Shown here in pieces: positions 1-8,680 of a stretch of 35,049 bases of DNA. The translations under genes and the position numbers were made by a program. Origin of the DNA: Albidovulum sp. (GTDB lineage Bacteria; Pseudomonadota; Alphaproteobacteria; Rhodobacterales; Rhodobacteraceae). How positions within the stretch are numbered: position 1 is the stretch's first letter; every line of letters begins with the position of its first letter. The notes below the pieces were generated by a model, which searched no databases, was not told where the DNA came from, and was given only the letters and a program-made list of their open reading frames with translations. The stretch spans positions 1 to 35,049 of the forward strand of contig WFVA01000095.1 in NCBI GenBank assembly GCA_015491895.1, in the 5' to 3' direction.

Positions 1-377
1 GGGTACACCCCTCCCGCCCCGCTCTCCTGATCGCCACGATCCACAGATCGCGCCCCCGTGGCGGCAGCCGATCGAGAAACATCAGGAGCGGCCTGCGCCC
101 CGCCGCCCCGCCACCTGCGGTGTCTCGGGCGGTTTCGATTAGCGTCGCGGTATAGCGTTTCTGACCATCCGTCAGGACGAAGCCCGGGCCGAAGGGATCT
201 TCCGCCGTCTCCGCTCCCGCCTCTGGCGCCGGATTCTCCGCGCCAGCGCCAGAGCATGCCGGTGTGAAGATCATCCGGCCCGGCATCGGTAAGGCCCGGA
301 AGCTCCGTCTGATCCCAGGAGATGACAAACGTGCCGCGAAAGCCCGTTTCGGTTCTGCTCATGCCCCATCCCGCCAT
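1..377 (-). pseudogene. Hint-domain-type protein, N-terminal part, apparently frameshifted; runs off the left edge
   Basis: From the start at 377 (alternative ATG at 362) the translation runs into a segment containing FRGTFVISWDQTELPGL and ending WRWRGE. I recognise this as the N-terminus of a Rhodobacteraceae family that carries a C-terminal self-splicing-type Hint domain. After about position 235 the family-like sequence continues only in the next frame (PFGPGFVLTDGQKRYTATLI, then RPLLMFLDRLPPRGRDLWIV). No stop codon interrupts either frame, so the break is inferred from the similarity switching frame. From memory, the family normally has several dozen more residues between the two halves, so a small deletion is also possible. 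The second frame ends at the edge with Cys-Thr-Pro, which could be the beginning of the Hint domain. Start choice is uncertain because neither ATG has a strong ribosome-binding site. Pseudogene, sequencing error or unusual variant are all possible. Confidence 0.6.
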
Positions 378-457
378 TCTTCTTTTTCGTGTTTGCGCCA
401 TCCTAGCAGATGCGAATCACTTGGGGAAGATGCTGGGAAACGCTTCCCCCGGCAGGA

Positions 458-1885
458 TCACCCGGCCAGCACGGCGCCCGGATTCATGATGCAGGAAGGA
501 TCGAGCGCCGCTTTCACCGCGCGCATGGCGGCAAGCTTTGCAGGATCCCCGAAGCGGGCCAGATCCGCGGCCTTGAGGCGGCCTATGCCGTGTTCGGCGC
601 TGAAGGTGCCGCCGCGCTCCAGCACCCGGGCCTGCACGAGATCCTTCAGCTCCTCGCGCAGGTGATCATATTTCTCCCGCCGCGCGCCGGGCTCGGGGAA
701 GATGTTGTAATGGAGATTGCCATCGCCCAGATGGCCGAAGCAATTGATGCGGAAGGGACCGCGGGCGCGGATCCCGGCGCCTGTCGCTGCGATGAACCCG
801 GGGATCTCGGAGAGCGGCAGGGCGATATCGTTCGATACGATCGAGCCGATACGCCTGTTGCCCTCGGGGAGGCTTTCGCGCAGATGCCAGAAATCCCTCC
901 GCTGGCTTTCCGACTGCGAGATCAGCCCGTCGCTCGCGAGCCGCGCCGCGCTGGCGCGCTCGAACAGGCGCTCCAGAAGATCGGCGGCCCGCAGCCCGCC
1001 CGAAACCCCGAGATCGACGAGCACCATCCATTCGGGCGGCGCGGGAAAGGGCTGGCGCAGATCGGGCATGGTTTCGGCGAGGAAGCGCAGACCCTGGCCG
1101 GAGATCAGCTCGAAGCCCGAAACCATCTCGCCCGCCACCTCGCGCGCCAGCGCCAGGAGATCGAGCGCCGCCTTCGGCGATGGCACCACGAGAAGCGCCG
1201 CCGCCTCATCTTCGGGGCGGGGAAAGAGGCGCAGCACGGCGGCGGTGATGATGCCGAGCGTGCCCTCCGCGCCGATCATCAGATCGCGCAGATCATAGCC
1301 GGTGTTATCCTTGTAAAGCCGCTTCAGCCCGTGCCAGATCTCGCCCGAGGGCAGCACCGCCTCGATACCGAGGCAGAGCGCGCGGGCATTGCCGTAGCGC
1401 AACACGTTGACGCCGCCGGCATTGGTGGAAAGCGCGCCGCCCACCGTGGCCGAGCCGCCCGAAGCGAGCGAAAGGGGAAAGAGCCGGCCCGCCTCGCGCG
1501 CCGCCGCCTGCACCTCCTGAAGCGTGCAGCCGGCCTCGGCGATCAGGAGATTTTCCTCCGCCCGGATTTCGCGCAGGGCGCGCATCCGCCCGAGCCAGAG
1601 GATCACCGGCGCCGGCGGATCGGGCTTCACCTGCCCGCCGACAAGCCCCGTGCCGCCCCCGTATGGCACCACCCCGACGCGCGCCGCGCCGCAGTAGCGC
1701 AGGATTCTGGCCACCTCCTCGGCGCTTCCGGGCGCCAGCAGCAGCCCGCCCGCGCCGTGAAAACGCCCCCGCGGCTCCTCGAGGAATTCCGGCGTGAGCG
1801 GACGGAAACAGCGCTTGGGCAGCGCCGCGCGCAGGCGCGCCTCGAAAGCCGCATCGGCCGGGTTCAGGGCCCCTTCCACCGCCAT
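458..1885 (-). CDS. FAD-linked oxidase of the D-2-hydroxyglutarate / glycolate dehydrogenase (GlcD) family
   Basis: 475-aa soluble flavoenzyme. The N-terminal half is an FAD-binding type 4 (PCMH-like) domain with PYGGGTGLVGG at about 74-84 and GSATVGGALSTNAGG around 141-155. The C-terminal half is an FAD-oxidase C domain with the metal/substrate motif GHLGDGNLHYN and the terminal EHGIG motif typical of D-2-hydroxyglutarate dehydrogenase, D-lactate dehydrogenase and GlcD. It probably oxidises a D-2-hydroxy acid and passes electrons to a flavoprotein or quinone acceptor; the substrate cannot be read from sequence. The ATG shares one base with the stop of the upstream acetyltransferase (TGATG), which fixes the start and suggests translational coupling. 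Last gene of the thrC-M16-GNAT chain. No GlcE/GlcF subunits lie nearby, which favours a stand-alone D-2-hydroxyglutarate-type enzyme. Confidence 0.9.
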   Translation of the reverse strand: MAVEGALNPADAAFEARLRAALPKRCFRPLTPEFLEEPRGRFHGAGGLLLAPGSAEEVARILRYCGAARVGVVPYGGGTGLVGGQVKPDPPAPVILWLGRMRALREIRAEENLLIAEAGCTLQEVQAAAREAGRLFPLSLASGGSATVGGALSTNAGGVNVLRYGNARALCLGIEAVLPSGEIWHGLKRLYKDNTGYDLRDLMIGAEGTLGIITAAVLRLFPRPEDEAAALLVVPSPKAALDLLALAREVAGEMVSGFELISGQGLRFLAETMPDLRQPFPAPPEWMVLVDLGVSGGLRAADLLERLFERASAARLASDGLISQSESQRRDFWHLRESLPEGNRRIGSIVSNDIALPLSEIPGFIAATGAGIRARGPFRINCFGHLGDGNLHYNIFPEPGARREKYDHLREELKDLVQARVLERGGTFSAEHGIGRLKAADLARFGDPAKLAAMRAVKAALDPSCIMNPGAVLAG

Positions 1886-2475
1886 CAGGCCTGCCCGATC
1901 GCGGTGCGCCCGCGCCTGTCGGGGCGCAGGTTGGCATAGAGCACATGATTGCGCCAGCGGCCGTTGATCTGAAGGTAGGCCTGCGCCACGCCCTCGTATT
2001 TGAAGCCCGTCTTTTCCAGCACCCCGCGCGAGGCGGCGTTTTCGGGCAGGCAGGCGGCCTCGATACGGCTGAGATCGAGCACATCGAAGGCATGATGCAC
2101 CACCGCCTCGATCGCCTCGCGCATGTAGCCCTGGCGCGCGAAGGGCGCACCGATCCAGTAGCCGAGCGTGCCGGCCTGGGCGGGGCCGCGGCGGATGTTG
2201 TCGAGCGTGACGGCGCCGATCAGCGCCTGATCCTCCCGCCGGATCATGAACAGCGGCATCGCCGTGCCATTGGTGATCGAGCGGTGCGCCCAGTAGACGC
2301 GATTGGTGAAGGCGCGCCGTTTCAGGTGATTGCGGCTCCACATCGGCTCCCAGGGAGCAAGAAAATCGCGGCTGTCGCGGCGCAGGCTGCTCCAGGCGGG
2401 ATAATCCCCGTGCAGCGGCGGGCGCAGGGTCATGCGCGCGGTTTCGATCCTGAGCTTGCGGGCCCGCAGAAGCAT
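1885..2475 (-). CDS. GNAT-family N-acetyltransferase, RimJ/RimL type
   Basis: 196-aa protein with the RimJ-like GNAT layout: ARMTLRPPLHGDYPAWSSLR near the N-terminus, PLFMIRREDQALIGAVTL for the central beta-strands, YWIGAPFARQGYMREA as the acetyl-CoA pyrophosphate loop, and PENAASRGVLEKTGF for motif B. Family members acetylate N-terminal amines of ribosomal proteins or other small amines; the actual substrate is unknown. The start is set by a one-base stop/start overlap (TGATG) with the upstream M16 peptidase, and its own stop overlaps the next gene the same way. This gene pair (M16 peptidase plus RimJ-like acetyltransferase) is common in related bacteria. Confidence 0.88.
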   Translation of the reverse strand: MLLRARKLRIETARMTLRPPLHGDYPAWSSLRRDSRDFLAPWEPMWSRNHLKRRAFTNRVYWAHRSITNGTAMPLFMIRREDQALIGAVTLDNIRRGPAQAGTLGYWIGAPFARQGYMREAIEAVVHHAFDVLDLSRIEAACLPENAASRGVLEKTGFKYEGVAQAYLQINGRWRNHVLYANLRPDRRGRTAIGQA

Positions 2476-3737
2476 CACCCCCCGAGCCTCTCTTTCAGCG
2501 CCTCGAGGGATGGCGCCGGCTCGACCGGGCCGTAAAGCGCCATCGCCGCGCGTCCGCCCATGGCCATCCGCCCCGCCAGGCGCCTCAGATCCCCGAGCTC
2601 CACCGCATCGAGCCGCTCCACCGCCTCGCTCACCGGCGGCACCCGCCCCCAGATCGAGATCATCCGCGCCAGCCGCTCGGCGCGCGCATTGGGGCTTTCG
2701 AGCCCCATCAGGAGCCCCGCCTTCATCTGCGCGCGGGCGCGCTCGAGTTCGCGCGCGCTCATGTCGTCCCCGGCGCGCTTCAGTTCGTCCACCGTGAGAT
2801 TGGCCAGCGTTTCGATCTGATCGCCACTGGTGCCGGCATAGATCGTCATCAGCCCGCTGTCGCTGTAGGCACCGGCCTGGGCATAGATCGTGTAGCACAA
2901 GCCGCGCTTTTCGCGGATCTCCTGGAACAATCTCGACGACATCCCACCCCCAAAGGCGGTGGCGAAGATCTGGGCGGCATAGATATCGGGATCGCGGAAA
3001 TGGGGCGCTTCGAGCGCCAGCGTGAAATGCGCCTGCTCGAGATCGCGCACGCGCCGCGCTTCCCCGCCGCCGAAACGGGCCGGCTCGGGATCCGGGGCCG
3101 CGCGCGCGGGCAGATGGCCGAACAGGCGCTCGGCATCGCTCATGATCGCCTCGTGATCCACCGCGCCGGCGGCCGAGAGGATCATCCGCCCCGGCCCGTA
3201 ATGGCGGGCCACGAAACGCAGCAGATCCTCGCGGCTGAAGGCGCGCACCCGTTCGGCCGGGCCGAGGATGGTGCGCCCAAGCGGCTGATCGGGATAGGCC
3301 TCGGCCTGGAGCCAGTCGAAGACGACATCATCGGGGGTATCGAGCGTCTGGCCGATTTCCTGGAGGATCACGCCGCGCTCCACCTCGATCTCCTCGGGAT
3401 CAAACAGCGGCTCGAGCAGGATATCGGCGATGATATCGAGCGCGAGCGGCACGTCGGACGCCAGAACGCGGGCGTAATAGGCCGTCATCTCGCGCGAGGT
3501 GTAGGCATTGATATAGCCGCCCACATCCTCGATCTCCTCGGCGATGTCGAGCGCGCTGCGCCGCTTCGTGCCCTTGAAGGCCATGTGCTCGAGGAAATGG
3601 GCGATGCCGTTTTCCTCCGGTGCTTCATGCCGCCCCCCCGCCGTGACCCAGACGCCGATCGCGGCCGTCTCGAAGCCCGGCATGTGCTCGGTGACGATGC
3701 GCATGCCGTTGGCGAGGGTATCAAGCCGCACGCTCAT
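2475..3737 (-). CDS. M16-family zinc metallopeptidase (mitochondrial-processing-peptidase-like)
   Basis: 420-aa protein with the inverted zinc motif HFLEH (His47, Glu50, His51) and a downstream ERGVILQEI segment that supplies the third zinc ligand near Glu120-127. The early segment LANGMRIVTEHMPGFETAAIGVWV matches the start of bacterial PqqL/YmxG and beta-MPP homologues (given as a description of residues 8-31). The C-terminal half is the catalytically inactive M16 repeat with GGGMSSRLFQEIREKRGLCY. It is predicted to be a soluble or periplasm-associated oligopeptidase; no signal peptide is evident. Its ATG overlaps the thrC stop by four bases (ATGA), so it is almost certainly co-translated with thrC. 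The pairing is conserved in alphaproteobacteria, but I know of no direct metabolic link. Confidence 0.93.
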   Translation of the reverse strand: MSVRLDTLANGMRIVTEHMPGFETAAIGVWVTAGGRHEAPEENGIAHFLEHMAFKGTKRRSALDIAEEIEDVGGYINAYTSREMTAYYARVLASDVPLALDIIADILLEPLFDPEEIEVERGVILQEIGQTLDTPDDVVFDWLQAEAYPDQPLGRTILGPAERVRAFSREDLLRFVARHYGPGRMILSAAGAVDHEAIMSDAERLFGHLPARAAPDPEPARFGGGEARRVRDLEQAHFTLALEAPHFRDPDIYAAQIFATAFGGGMSSRLFQEIREKRGLCYTIYAQAGAYSDSGLMTIYAGTSGDQIETLANLTVDELKRAGDDMSARELERARAQMKAGLLMGLESPNARAERLARMISIWGRVPPVSEAVERLDAVELGDLRRLAGRMAMGGRAAMALYGPVEPAPSLEALKERLGG

Positions 3738-5128
3738 CCGGCCCGCCGCTCCCGCACCAGCGCCTCAAGCGCGGCAAGATCGTTGGGCACGCGGGTGATG
3801 CGCTCCTTGCGCTCCAGAAGATCGGACATATGCGCCGGCAACGGCGGGCGGATGCCCGTGGCCGCCTCCACCGCATCGGGAAATTTCGCCGGATGCGCGG
3901 TGGCGAGCGTTATCATGGGGGCGGCGCTCTCGCCGAGATGCTCGCGCGCCACCTTCACGCCCACGGCGCTGTGGGGGCAGATGATCTCGCCGCTCTCGCG
4001 CCATGTGCGGGCGATGGCGGCGCTCGTTTCCGCCTCGCTGGCGCGCCCGGTGGCGTAAAGCGCGCGCAGATGTTCGAGCGCGCCCTGCGGAATGGCGAAG
4101 CGCCCGCGCGCGCGCAGCTCTTCCATGAGCTGCGCCACCGCCTCCCCCTCCCCGCCAAGCGCATCGAAAAGCGCACGCTCGAAATTGGAAGAAACCTGGA
4201 TGTCCATCGATGGGCTGATCGAGGGGGTGACGCCCCTGGTTTCGTAGATGCCGGTTTCGAGCGCCCTGTGCAGGATGTCGTTCTGGTTGGTGGCGATCAC
4301 CAGCCGCTCGATCGGCAGGCCCATGCGCCGGGCGATGGAGCCGGCGTAGATATCGCCGAAATTGCCGGTGGGCACGGTGAAGCGCACCGGACGATGCGGC
4401 GCGCCGAGGCTCGCGGCGGCGGTGAAATAATAGACGACCTGCGCCAGCACCCGCGCCCAGTTGATCGAATTGACGCCCGCAAGATGCACCTCGTCGCGGA
4501 AGGCGTGATCGTTGAACATGTCCTTCAGGCGGGCCTGGCAATCGTCGAAATCGCCATCGAGCGCCAGCGCATGCACATTGGCCTCGGCCGGTGTCGTCAT
4601 CTGCCGGCGCTGCACATCCGAAACCCGCCCGTGCGGGTAGAGGATGAACACATCCACATTGGAAAGCCCTCGGAAGGCCTCGATCGCCGCCGAGCCGGTA
4701 TCGCCCGAGGTGGCGCCGACGATCGTCACCCGCTCGCCCCGGCGCGCCAGCGCGGCCTGGAAGAGCTGGCCGATGAGCTGCATGGCGAAATCCTTGAAGG
4801 CGAGCGTGGGGCCGTGGAAAAGCTCCAGCAGGAAATGGCCGGGCTCAAGCTCGCGCAAAGGCGCGCGGGAGGGATGGGCAAAGCCCGCATAGGCGCGCGC
4901 GATGATGGCGCGCAGTTCCTCTTCGCCGAAGCTTTCTTCCACGAAGGGGCGCATCACCCGCAGGGCCGCCTCCTCGTAAGGCAGCCCGGCCAGCGCCGCG
5001 ATCTCACTCGCGCTCATCACCGGCACTTCGGCGGGCACGTAAAGCCCGCCATCGCGCGCCAGCCCCGTCAGCATGGCCTCCTCGAAGGAAAGCGCGGGCG
5101 CCCGGCCCCTGGTGGAAATGTATTTCAT
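3734..5128 (-). CDS. thrC: Threonine synthase
   Basis: 464-aa PLP enzyme converting O-phosphohomoserine to threonine, the last step of threonine biosynthesis. It begins MKYISTRG, typical of ThrC N-termini, and carries the PLP-lysine segment PTLAFKDFAMQ with Lys112. TSGDTGSAA is the phosphate-binding loop, and VPTGNFGDIYAG supplies the glycine-rich contact. The length matches the long bacterial/fungal type of threonine synthase. An in-frame start further upstream (to about 5236) gives a non-conserved N-terminal extension and is rejected. The stop overlaps the M16 peptidase start. It lies 32 bases downstream of the SURF1 gene, so it may share the oxidase transcript. Confidence 0.96.
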   Translation of the reverse strand: MKYISTRGRAPALSFEEAMLTGLARDGGLYVPAEVPVMSASEIAALAGLPYEEAALRVMRPFVEESFGEEELRAIIARAYAGFAHPSRAPLRELEPGHFLLELFHGPTLAFKDFAMQLIGQLFQAALARRGERVTIVGATSGDTGSAAIEAFRGLSNVDVFILYPHGRVSDVQRRQMTTPAEANVHALALDGDFDDCQARLKDMFNDHAFRDEVHLAGVNSINWARVLAQVVYYFTAAASLGAPHRPVRFTVPTGNFGDIYAGSIARRMGLPIERLVIATNQNDILHRALETGIYETRGVTPSISPSMDIQVSSNFERALFDALGGEGEAVAQLMEELRARGRFAIPQGALEHLRALYATGRASEAETSAAIARTWRESGEIICPHSAVGVKVAREHLGESAAPMITLATAHPAKFPDAVEAATGIRPPLPAHMSDLLERKERITRVPNDLAALEALVRERRAG

Positions 5129-5160
5129 CGCAACTCGCCTCGATATCGCCCCGTTCGCAC

Positions 5161-5835
5161 TCAGACCGTTTTGCGCCTGATACGCCAAATCCAGTAGCCT
5201 GTCATCCCGAACCACACAAGCGCAAGCCCGAACCACGTGACGGCATATTGAAAGTGATTGTTGGGGATCCCCTTCGTATCCACGGGGTAAGGGGTCGCCA
5301 GCGGGCTGGCCTCGTCGCTCTCGCGCAGCACCACCAGCACGGGCTCGGTGCCCAGCACCTTTGCCATCGCCTCCAGATCGCGGGCAAACCAGATTTCGCG
5401 CTTCTCGTCGGGCGGCGGGGTGGAAGCATTCTTTTCGTCGGGCCAGCGCAGATTGCCCGTTACCACCGCATGCAGCGGCGGGCGCGGCGCATCCTTGGCC
5501 GCAAGCGCGACGAACCCGCGATCCAGAAGAATGCGCCGCCCGTCATCCAGCGTGAAAGGCGCGATCACGCGGTAACCGGGGCCGATCCCCTTCACGCTCG
5601 CCAGCACCTCGAGATCGGGCTCGCCGATGGTGCCGCTCATCCGCACCGCGAGAAACTGATCGCGCCCGGGATCGGGATCGGCCGGGAGATCAACGGGCGG
5701 CGCCTCGATGCGCGCTGCAATCTCCGCCAGCAGCCCCTCCTTCCAGGCAAGCCGCTTCACCTGCCAGATGCCGAGCGCAATGAGGATCGCCCCGCCGATG
5801 AGGCCGATCAGAACCGGTGCGATCAGCTTGCGCAT
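5161..5835 (-). CDS. SURF1-family cytochrome oxidase assembly protein
   Basis: 224-aa inner-membrane protein with the SURF1 layout: an N-terminal membrane helix (about 4-22) followed immediately by ALGIWQVKRLAWKEGLL, a large periplasmic domain, and a second helix near the C-terminus (FQYAVTWFGLALVWFGM). The NNHFQYAVTWFGLA segment is a SURF1 hallmark. The family helps insert heme a into cytochrome oxidase subunit I. The ATG at 5835 is chosen because the sequence from there matches the family. A longer in-frame reading starting at 5904 covers intergenic repeat-like DNA and looks non-coding. It sits at the end of the oxidase gene cluster, which supports the role. Confidence 0.92.
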   Translation of the reverse strand: MRKLIAPVLIGLIGGAILIALGIWQVKRLAWKEGLLAEIAARIEAPPVDLPADPDPGRDQFLAVRMSGTIGEPDLEVLASVKGIGPGYRVIAPFTLDDGRRILLDRGFVALAAKDAPRPPLHAVVTGNLRWPDEKNASTPPPDEKREIWFARDLEAMAKVLGTEPVLVVLRESDEASPLATPYPVDTKGIPNNHFQYAVTWFGLALVWFGMTGYWIWRIRRKTV

Positions 5836-5910
5836 GTCATCCCCTCCATGCTCTCCCAAACAGGAAAGCGCGAAGGCCCCGCCCCCGCGCTTCCCTTTCA
5901 TCACTGCTCC

Positions 5911-5935
5911 CGCAAATATCCCCGCCGGAGGCGAA
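5911..5935. repeat. Short intergenic element, copy 1 (TTCATC..CTG..CGCAAATATCCCC core)
   Basis: The gap between ctaE and SURF1 contains CGCAAATATCCCCGCCGGAG preceded by TTTCATCACTG. A related sequence (CTTCATCCTGGCGAAAATACTCCGGGGG) follows dprA at 14080-14108. I recall such elements as frequent in Rhodobacteraceae intergenic regions, but copy number cannot be measured from this window. It has no obvious coding function. Confidence 0.4.
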
Positions 5936-5952
5936 AATCCAGCGGCTTTCGC

Positions 5953-6753
5953 TCAGCTCCCCCAGATGTAGATGGCGCCGAACAGGAACAGCCAGACCAC
6001 ATCCACGAAATGCCAGTACCAGGCGGCCGCCTCGAAGCCCACATGCTGCTCGGGGGTGAAATCTCCCCTGATCGCGCGGATCAGGCAGACGGTCAGGAAG
6101 ATCGTGCCGATGATCACGTGAAAGCCGTGAAAGCCCGTGGCCATGAAGAAGGTGGCACCGTAGATATTTCCCGAGAAGCTGAAGCTTGCCTCGGCATATT
6201 CCACCGCCTGGAAGATGGTGAAGAGCACGCCCAGCACGATCGCGAGCGAGAGCCCCTGGATCAGCGCCCGGCGATCATTCTTGTGCACCAGCGCATGGTG
6301 CGCCCATGTCACCGCGGCGCCCGAAAGCAGCAGGATAAGCGTGTTCACCAGCGGCAGCTGCCAGGGATTGAAGGGCTCGATCCCCTCGGGCGGCCATGAG
6401 CCCATCACATAGGGATAGCCCTCGGCCATCGGATAGAGCGCATGTTTGAAGAAGGTCCAGAACCAGGCGGAGAAGAACATCACCTCCGACATGATGAAGA
6501 GGATGAAACCATAGCGCAGCCCGATGCGCACGACCGGCGTGTGATCGCCCTCGCGCGCCTCGCGTATCATCTCGGCCCACCAGCCATACATGGTGTAGAG
6601 CACACCGGCGAGCCCGATCAGCGTGACCCAGATCGGCCCCTCATGGAACCAGATCACCATACCCAGAAGCATGACGAAGGCCGATGCCGCCCCTAGGAAG
6701 GGATAGATCGAAGGATTGAGAATGTGATAATCGTGGTTCTTCGTATGCGCCAT
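5953..6753 (-). CDS. ctaE: Cytochrome c oxidase subunit III
   Basis: 266-aa polytopic membrane protein with about seven helices, the standard length for bacterial aa3 oxidase subunit III. Diagnostic segments are [15 protein letters not shown] at the N-terminus, [14 protein letters not shown], and the C-terminal [16 protein letters not shown] and [17 protein letters not shown]. Subunit III stabilises the catalytic core and proton uptake in the inner membrane. The start has a good ribosome-binding site (AGGGGA, about 8 bases upstream) and lies 28 bases downstream of ctaG, consistent with a single operon. Confidence 0.97.
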   Translation of the reverse strand: MAHTKNHDYHILNPSIYPFLGAASAFVMLLGMVIWFHEGPIWVTLIGLAGVLYTMYGWWAEMIREAREGDHTPVVRIGLRYGFILFIMSEVMFFSAWFWTFFKHALYPMAEGYPYVMGSWPPEGIEPFNPWQLPLVNTLILLLSGAAVTWAHHALVHKNDRRALIQGLSLAIVLGVLFTIFQAVEYAEASFSFSGNIYGATFFMATGFHGFHVIIGTIFLTVCLIRAIRGDFTPEQHVGFEAAAWYWHFVDVVWLFLFGAIYIWGS

Positions 6754-6781
6754 GTTCGCGTCCCCTGTTCTGCCGTCTGGT

Positions 6782-7435
6782 TCAGTTCAGTTTGTTGGGC
6801 CCGGAGGCTGGCAGCAGGCCCGCCTGCTCCCCGGCCGGTTTCATTGTTTCGGGTGCCAGTGATGCATCCTTTTCGCTTGCGGGCATGTCCTCGGTCTCCA
6901 CCGCGTGAAAGGTGTAGGAAAGCGTGATGTGCTTCACGTATTTCGAATCAGGATCCTTCACGATCTCGGGATCCACATAGAAGGTGACCGGCATCAGGAC
7001 CTTCTCGCCGGGATCCAGCGTCTGCTCCGTGAAGCAGAAGCAATCGATCTTGGTGAAGAACCCGCCCGCCTCGTAAGGATAGACATTGTAGCTCGCCGAG
7101 CCGGTGATGCGCTTGTCCGTCGGGTTCCAGGCTTCGTAGAAGGCGAGGCCGGTTTCGCCGATCCTGATCTCCATTTCGCGCACGACGGGCTTGAATTTCC
7201 AGCCCATGCCACGCTCGAGGCTGCCATCGAAGCGGATCTTGATGGTTCGGTCGAGAATCACGTCGGAGCCCGTTTCGGCAACGGAAGTGGTGCCGGAAAA
7301 GCCCGTTACCCGGCAGAACCAGTTGTAAAACGGCACCGCCGCCCAGGCGAGCGAGCCCATCAGCAGCACCACGCCCACCGTCATCACCACGATGCGCTTG
7401 TTGGGATCCATGTCGGGGAGTAGTTTCTTCATCAT
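6782..7435 (-). CDS. ctaG: Cytochrome c oxidase assembly protein CtaG (Cox11 family)
   Basis: 217-aa protein that delivers copper to the CuB site of oxidase subunit I. There is one N-terminal membrane anchor (about 15-35) followed by [17 protein letters not shown], the usual Cox11 start of the periplasmic domain. The copper-binding pair lies in IDCFCFTEQ (Cys132 and Cys134). The C-terminus is an extended low-complexity tail (about 190-217) with no known role. The ATG overlaps the stop of the preceding small ORF by four bases (ATGA), which selects the first of the two consecutive methionines. Confidence 0.96.
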   Translation of the reverse strand: MMKKLLPDMDPNKRIVVMTVGVVLLMGSLAWAAVPFYNWFCRVTGFSGTTSVAETGSDVILDRTIKIRFDGSLERGMGWKFKPVVREMEIRIGETGLAFYEAWNPTDKRITGSASYNVYPYEAGGFFTKIDCFCFTEQTLDPGEKVLMPVTFYVDPEIVKDPDSKYVKHITLSYTFHAVETEDMPASEKDASLAPETMKPAGEQAGLLPASGPNKLN

Positions 7436-7614
7436 TTCGAAAGCTCCTGTTCGGCGGGGCGCACATGCTCGTAGGAGCGCATCTCGTCGCCCCGCTTGAC
7501 CTTCACCACCGTCATCCCGAACACGATCGCCACGAAAGAACCGAGCGCCAGCCCGACCCCGAGATTGCGCCCCAGCCGGCGCTTGTGGATCTCATGTTCC
7601 TGCGCAATCCCCAT
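7432..7614 (-). CDS. Small membrane protein of the cytochrome oxidase operon (CoxF-like)
   Basis: 60-aa protein: a basic cytoplasmic N-terminus (EIHKRRLGRNLG), one membrane helix (about residues 19-38) and a short charged C-terminus (VKVKRGDEMRSYEHV). A similar tiny ORF sits between ctaB and ctaG in Rhodobacter and Paracoccus relatives and is sometimes called CoxF-like. Its biochemical role is not established; it is probably an assembly or stability factor. It starts 2 bases after ctaB and overlaps ctaG by 4 bases, so all three are tightly coupled. Confidence 0.85.
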   Translation of the reverse strand: MGIAQEHEIHKRRLGRNLGVGLALGSFVAIVFGMTVVKVKRGDEMRSYEHVRPAEQELSK

Positions 7615-7616
7615 GA

Positions 7617-8558
7617 TCAGATCCCCCGGATGCCGGCATGATGCAGGGCGGCCTCGCCGAGGAGGGCCAGGAAATGGGCGAAGAGATAGATCAGCGAGAA
7701 GCGGAAGAAGCGCTTTTCGGCCCGGTAGTGATCGCCCGCGGCCGCTTCCTCGTCGCGGCGCATGAGGCGGATCGCGCCGAGGATGAAGAGCGCGTTCAGC
7801 ACCACCGCGGCCGCCAGATAGAGCGGCCCGCCGATCGAGGTGAAGCCGATCCCGACCGCCACAGGCGCCAGGATCAGCGTGTAGGCGAGGATATGGATGC
7901 GGGTGGCGCGCCGGCCGTGGGTCACGGTCAGCATCGGCACGCCGGCGCGGCTGTAATCGCCGTTCATGAACAGGCAGAGCGCCCAGAAATGCGGCGGTGT
8001 CCAGAGGAAGATCAGCAGAAACATCAGCACGCTTTCAAGGCTGATCGAGCCCGTGGCCACGGCCCAGCCGATCATCGGCGGGAAGGCGCCCGCCGCGCCG
8101 CCGATCACGATGTTCTGGGGCGTGCGCCGCTTCAGCCACATGGTGTAGATCACCACGTAGAAGAAGATGGTGAACGCAAGAAGCGCGGCGGCGGTGAAAT
8201 TGGCCGCAAGCCCCAGCATGACGACAGCCATGCCCGAAAGCGCGATGCCGATGGCGAAGGCCTCCTCGCGCGCCACCCGCCCCGCAGGCACGGGGCGCGC
8301 GCGCGTGCGCTTCATCTTGGCGTCGATATCCGAATCATACCACATGTTGAGCGCCCCCGAGGCGCCGCCGCCGATGGCGATGAACAGCACCGAAACGAAG
8401 ACGATGAAAGGATGCACTGGGCCCGGCGCCACCAGAACCCCCACCAGCGCCGTGAACACCACGAGCGACATCACCCGCGGCTTCAGAAGCGCGAAGTAAT
8501 CGCCGAAACCGGCCTCGCCCTCCTGCGCCCCGAAGCTGATGCCTGTGGTATCGCTCAT
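7617..8558 (-). CDS. ctaB: Protoheme IX farnesyltransferase (heme O synthase)
   Basis: 313-aa UbiA-superfamily integral membrane enzyme that attaches a farnesyl group to heme b to make heme O, the precursor of the heme a needed by this oxidase. The allylic-diphosphate motif is NMWYDSDIDAKMKRTRARP at about 71-89 (Asp75, Asp79, Arg84, Arg88), as in CtaB/CyoE/Cox10. FFYVVIYTMWLKRRTPQNIVIGG, around positions 145-168, is a second family hallmark. The start at 8558 has a strong ribosome-binding site (GGAGGG). A longer in-frame reading upstream is not conserved-looking. It belongs to the oxidase operon, 122 bases after ctaC. Confidence 0.96.
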   Translation of the reverse strand: MSDTTGISFGAQEGEAGFGDYFALLKPRVMSLVVFTALVGVLVAPGPVHPFIVFVSVLFIAIGGGASGALNMWYDSDIDAKMKRTRARPVPAGRVAREEAFAIGIALSGMAVVMLGLAANFTAAALLAFTIFFYVVIYTMWLKRRTPQNIVIGGAAGAFPPMIGWAVATGSISLESVLMFLLIFLWTPPHFWALCLFMNGDYSRAGVPMLTVTHGRRATRIHILAYTLILAPVAVGIGFTSIGGPLYLAAAVVLNALFILGAIRLMRRDEEAAAGDHYRAEKRFFRFSLIYLFAHFLALLGEAALHHAGIRGI

Positions 8559-8573
8559 CTCAATCCCTCCAGA

Positions 8574-8590
8574 GGATCGCCCTGCGATCC
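8574..8590 (-). promoter_or_regulatory. Small perfect hairpin just upstream of the ctaB ribosome-binding site
   Basis: On the mRNA strand GGATCGC-AGG-GCGATCC forms a seven-base-pair stem with a three-base loop. It ends three bases before the GGAGGG ribosome-binding site of ctaB. It could protect the ctaB message after processing or modulate translation; no T-tract follows, so it is not a terminator. Function is inferred only from position. Confidence 0.35.
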
Positions 8591-8680
8591 GGTTGTCATT
8601 TTCCGCGCGCCGCGCGGCTCCGGGTTGCATGCCGGCGATACAGGCGATGCGTCCGGCTCCGCCTGCGGCCCGCCCTCCGC

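Noticed and set aside
7617-8558. UbiA-superfamily protein as the possible phosphoribosyl transferase for the DprE-like pathway
   Set aside because: Its motif and its place between ctaC and ctaG identify it as heme O synthase; it should not be assigned to the arabinose-type pathway.
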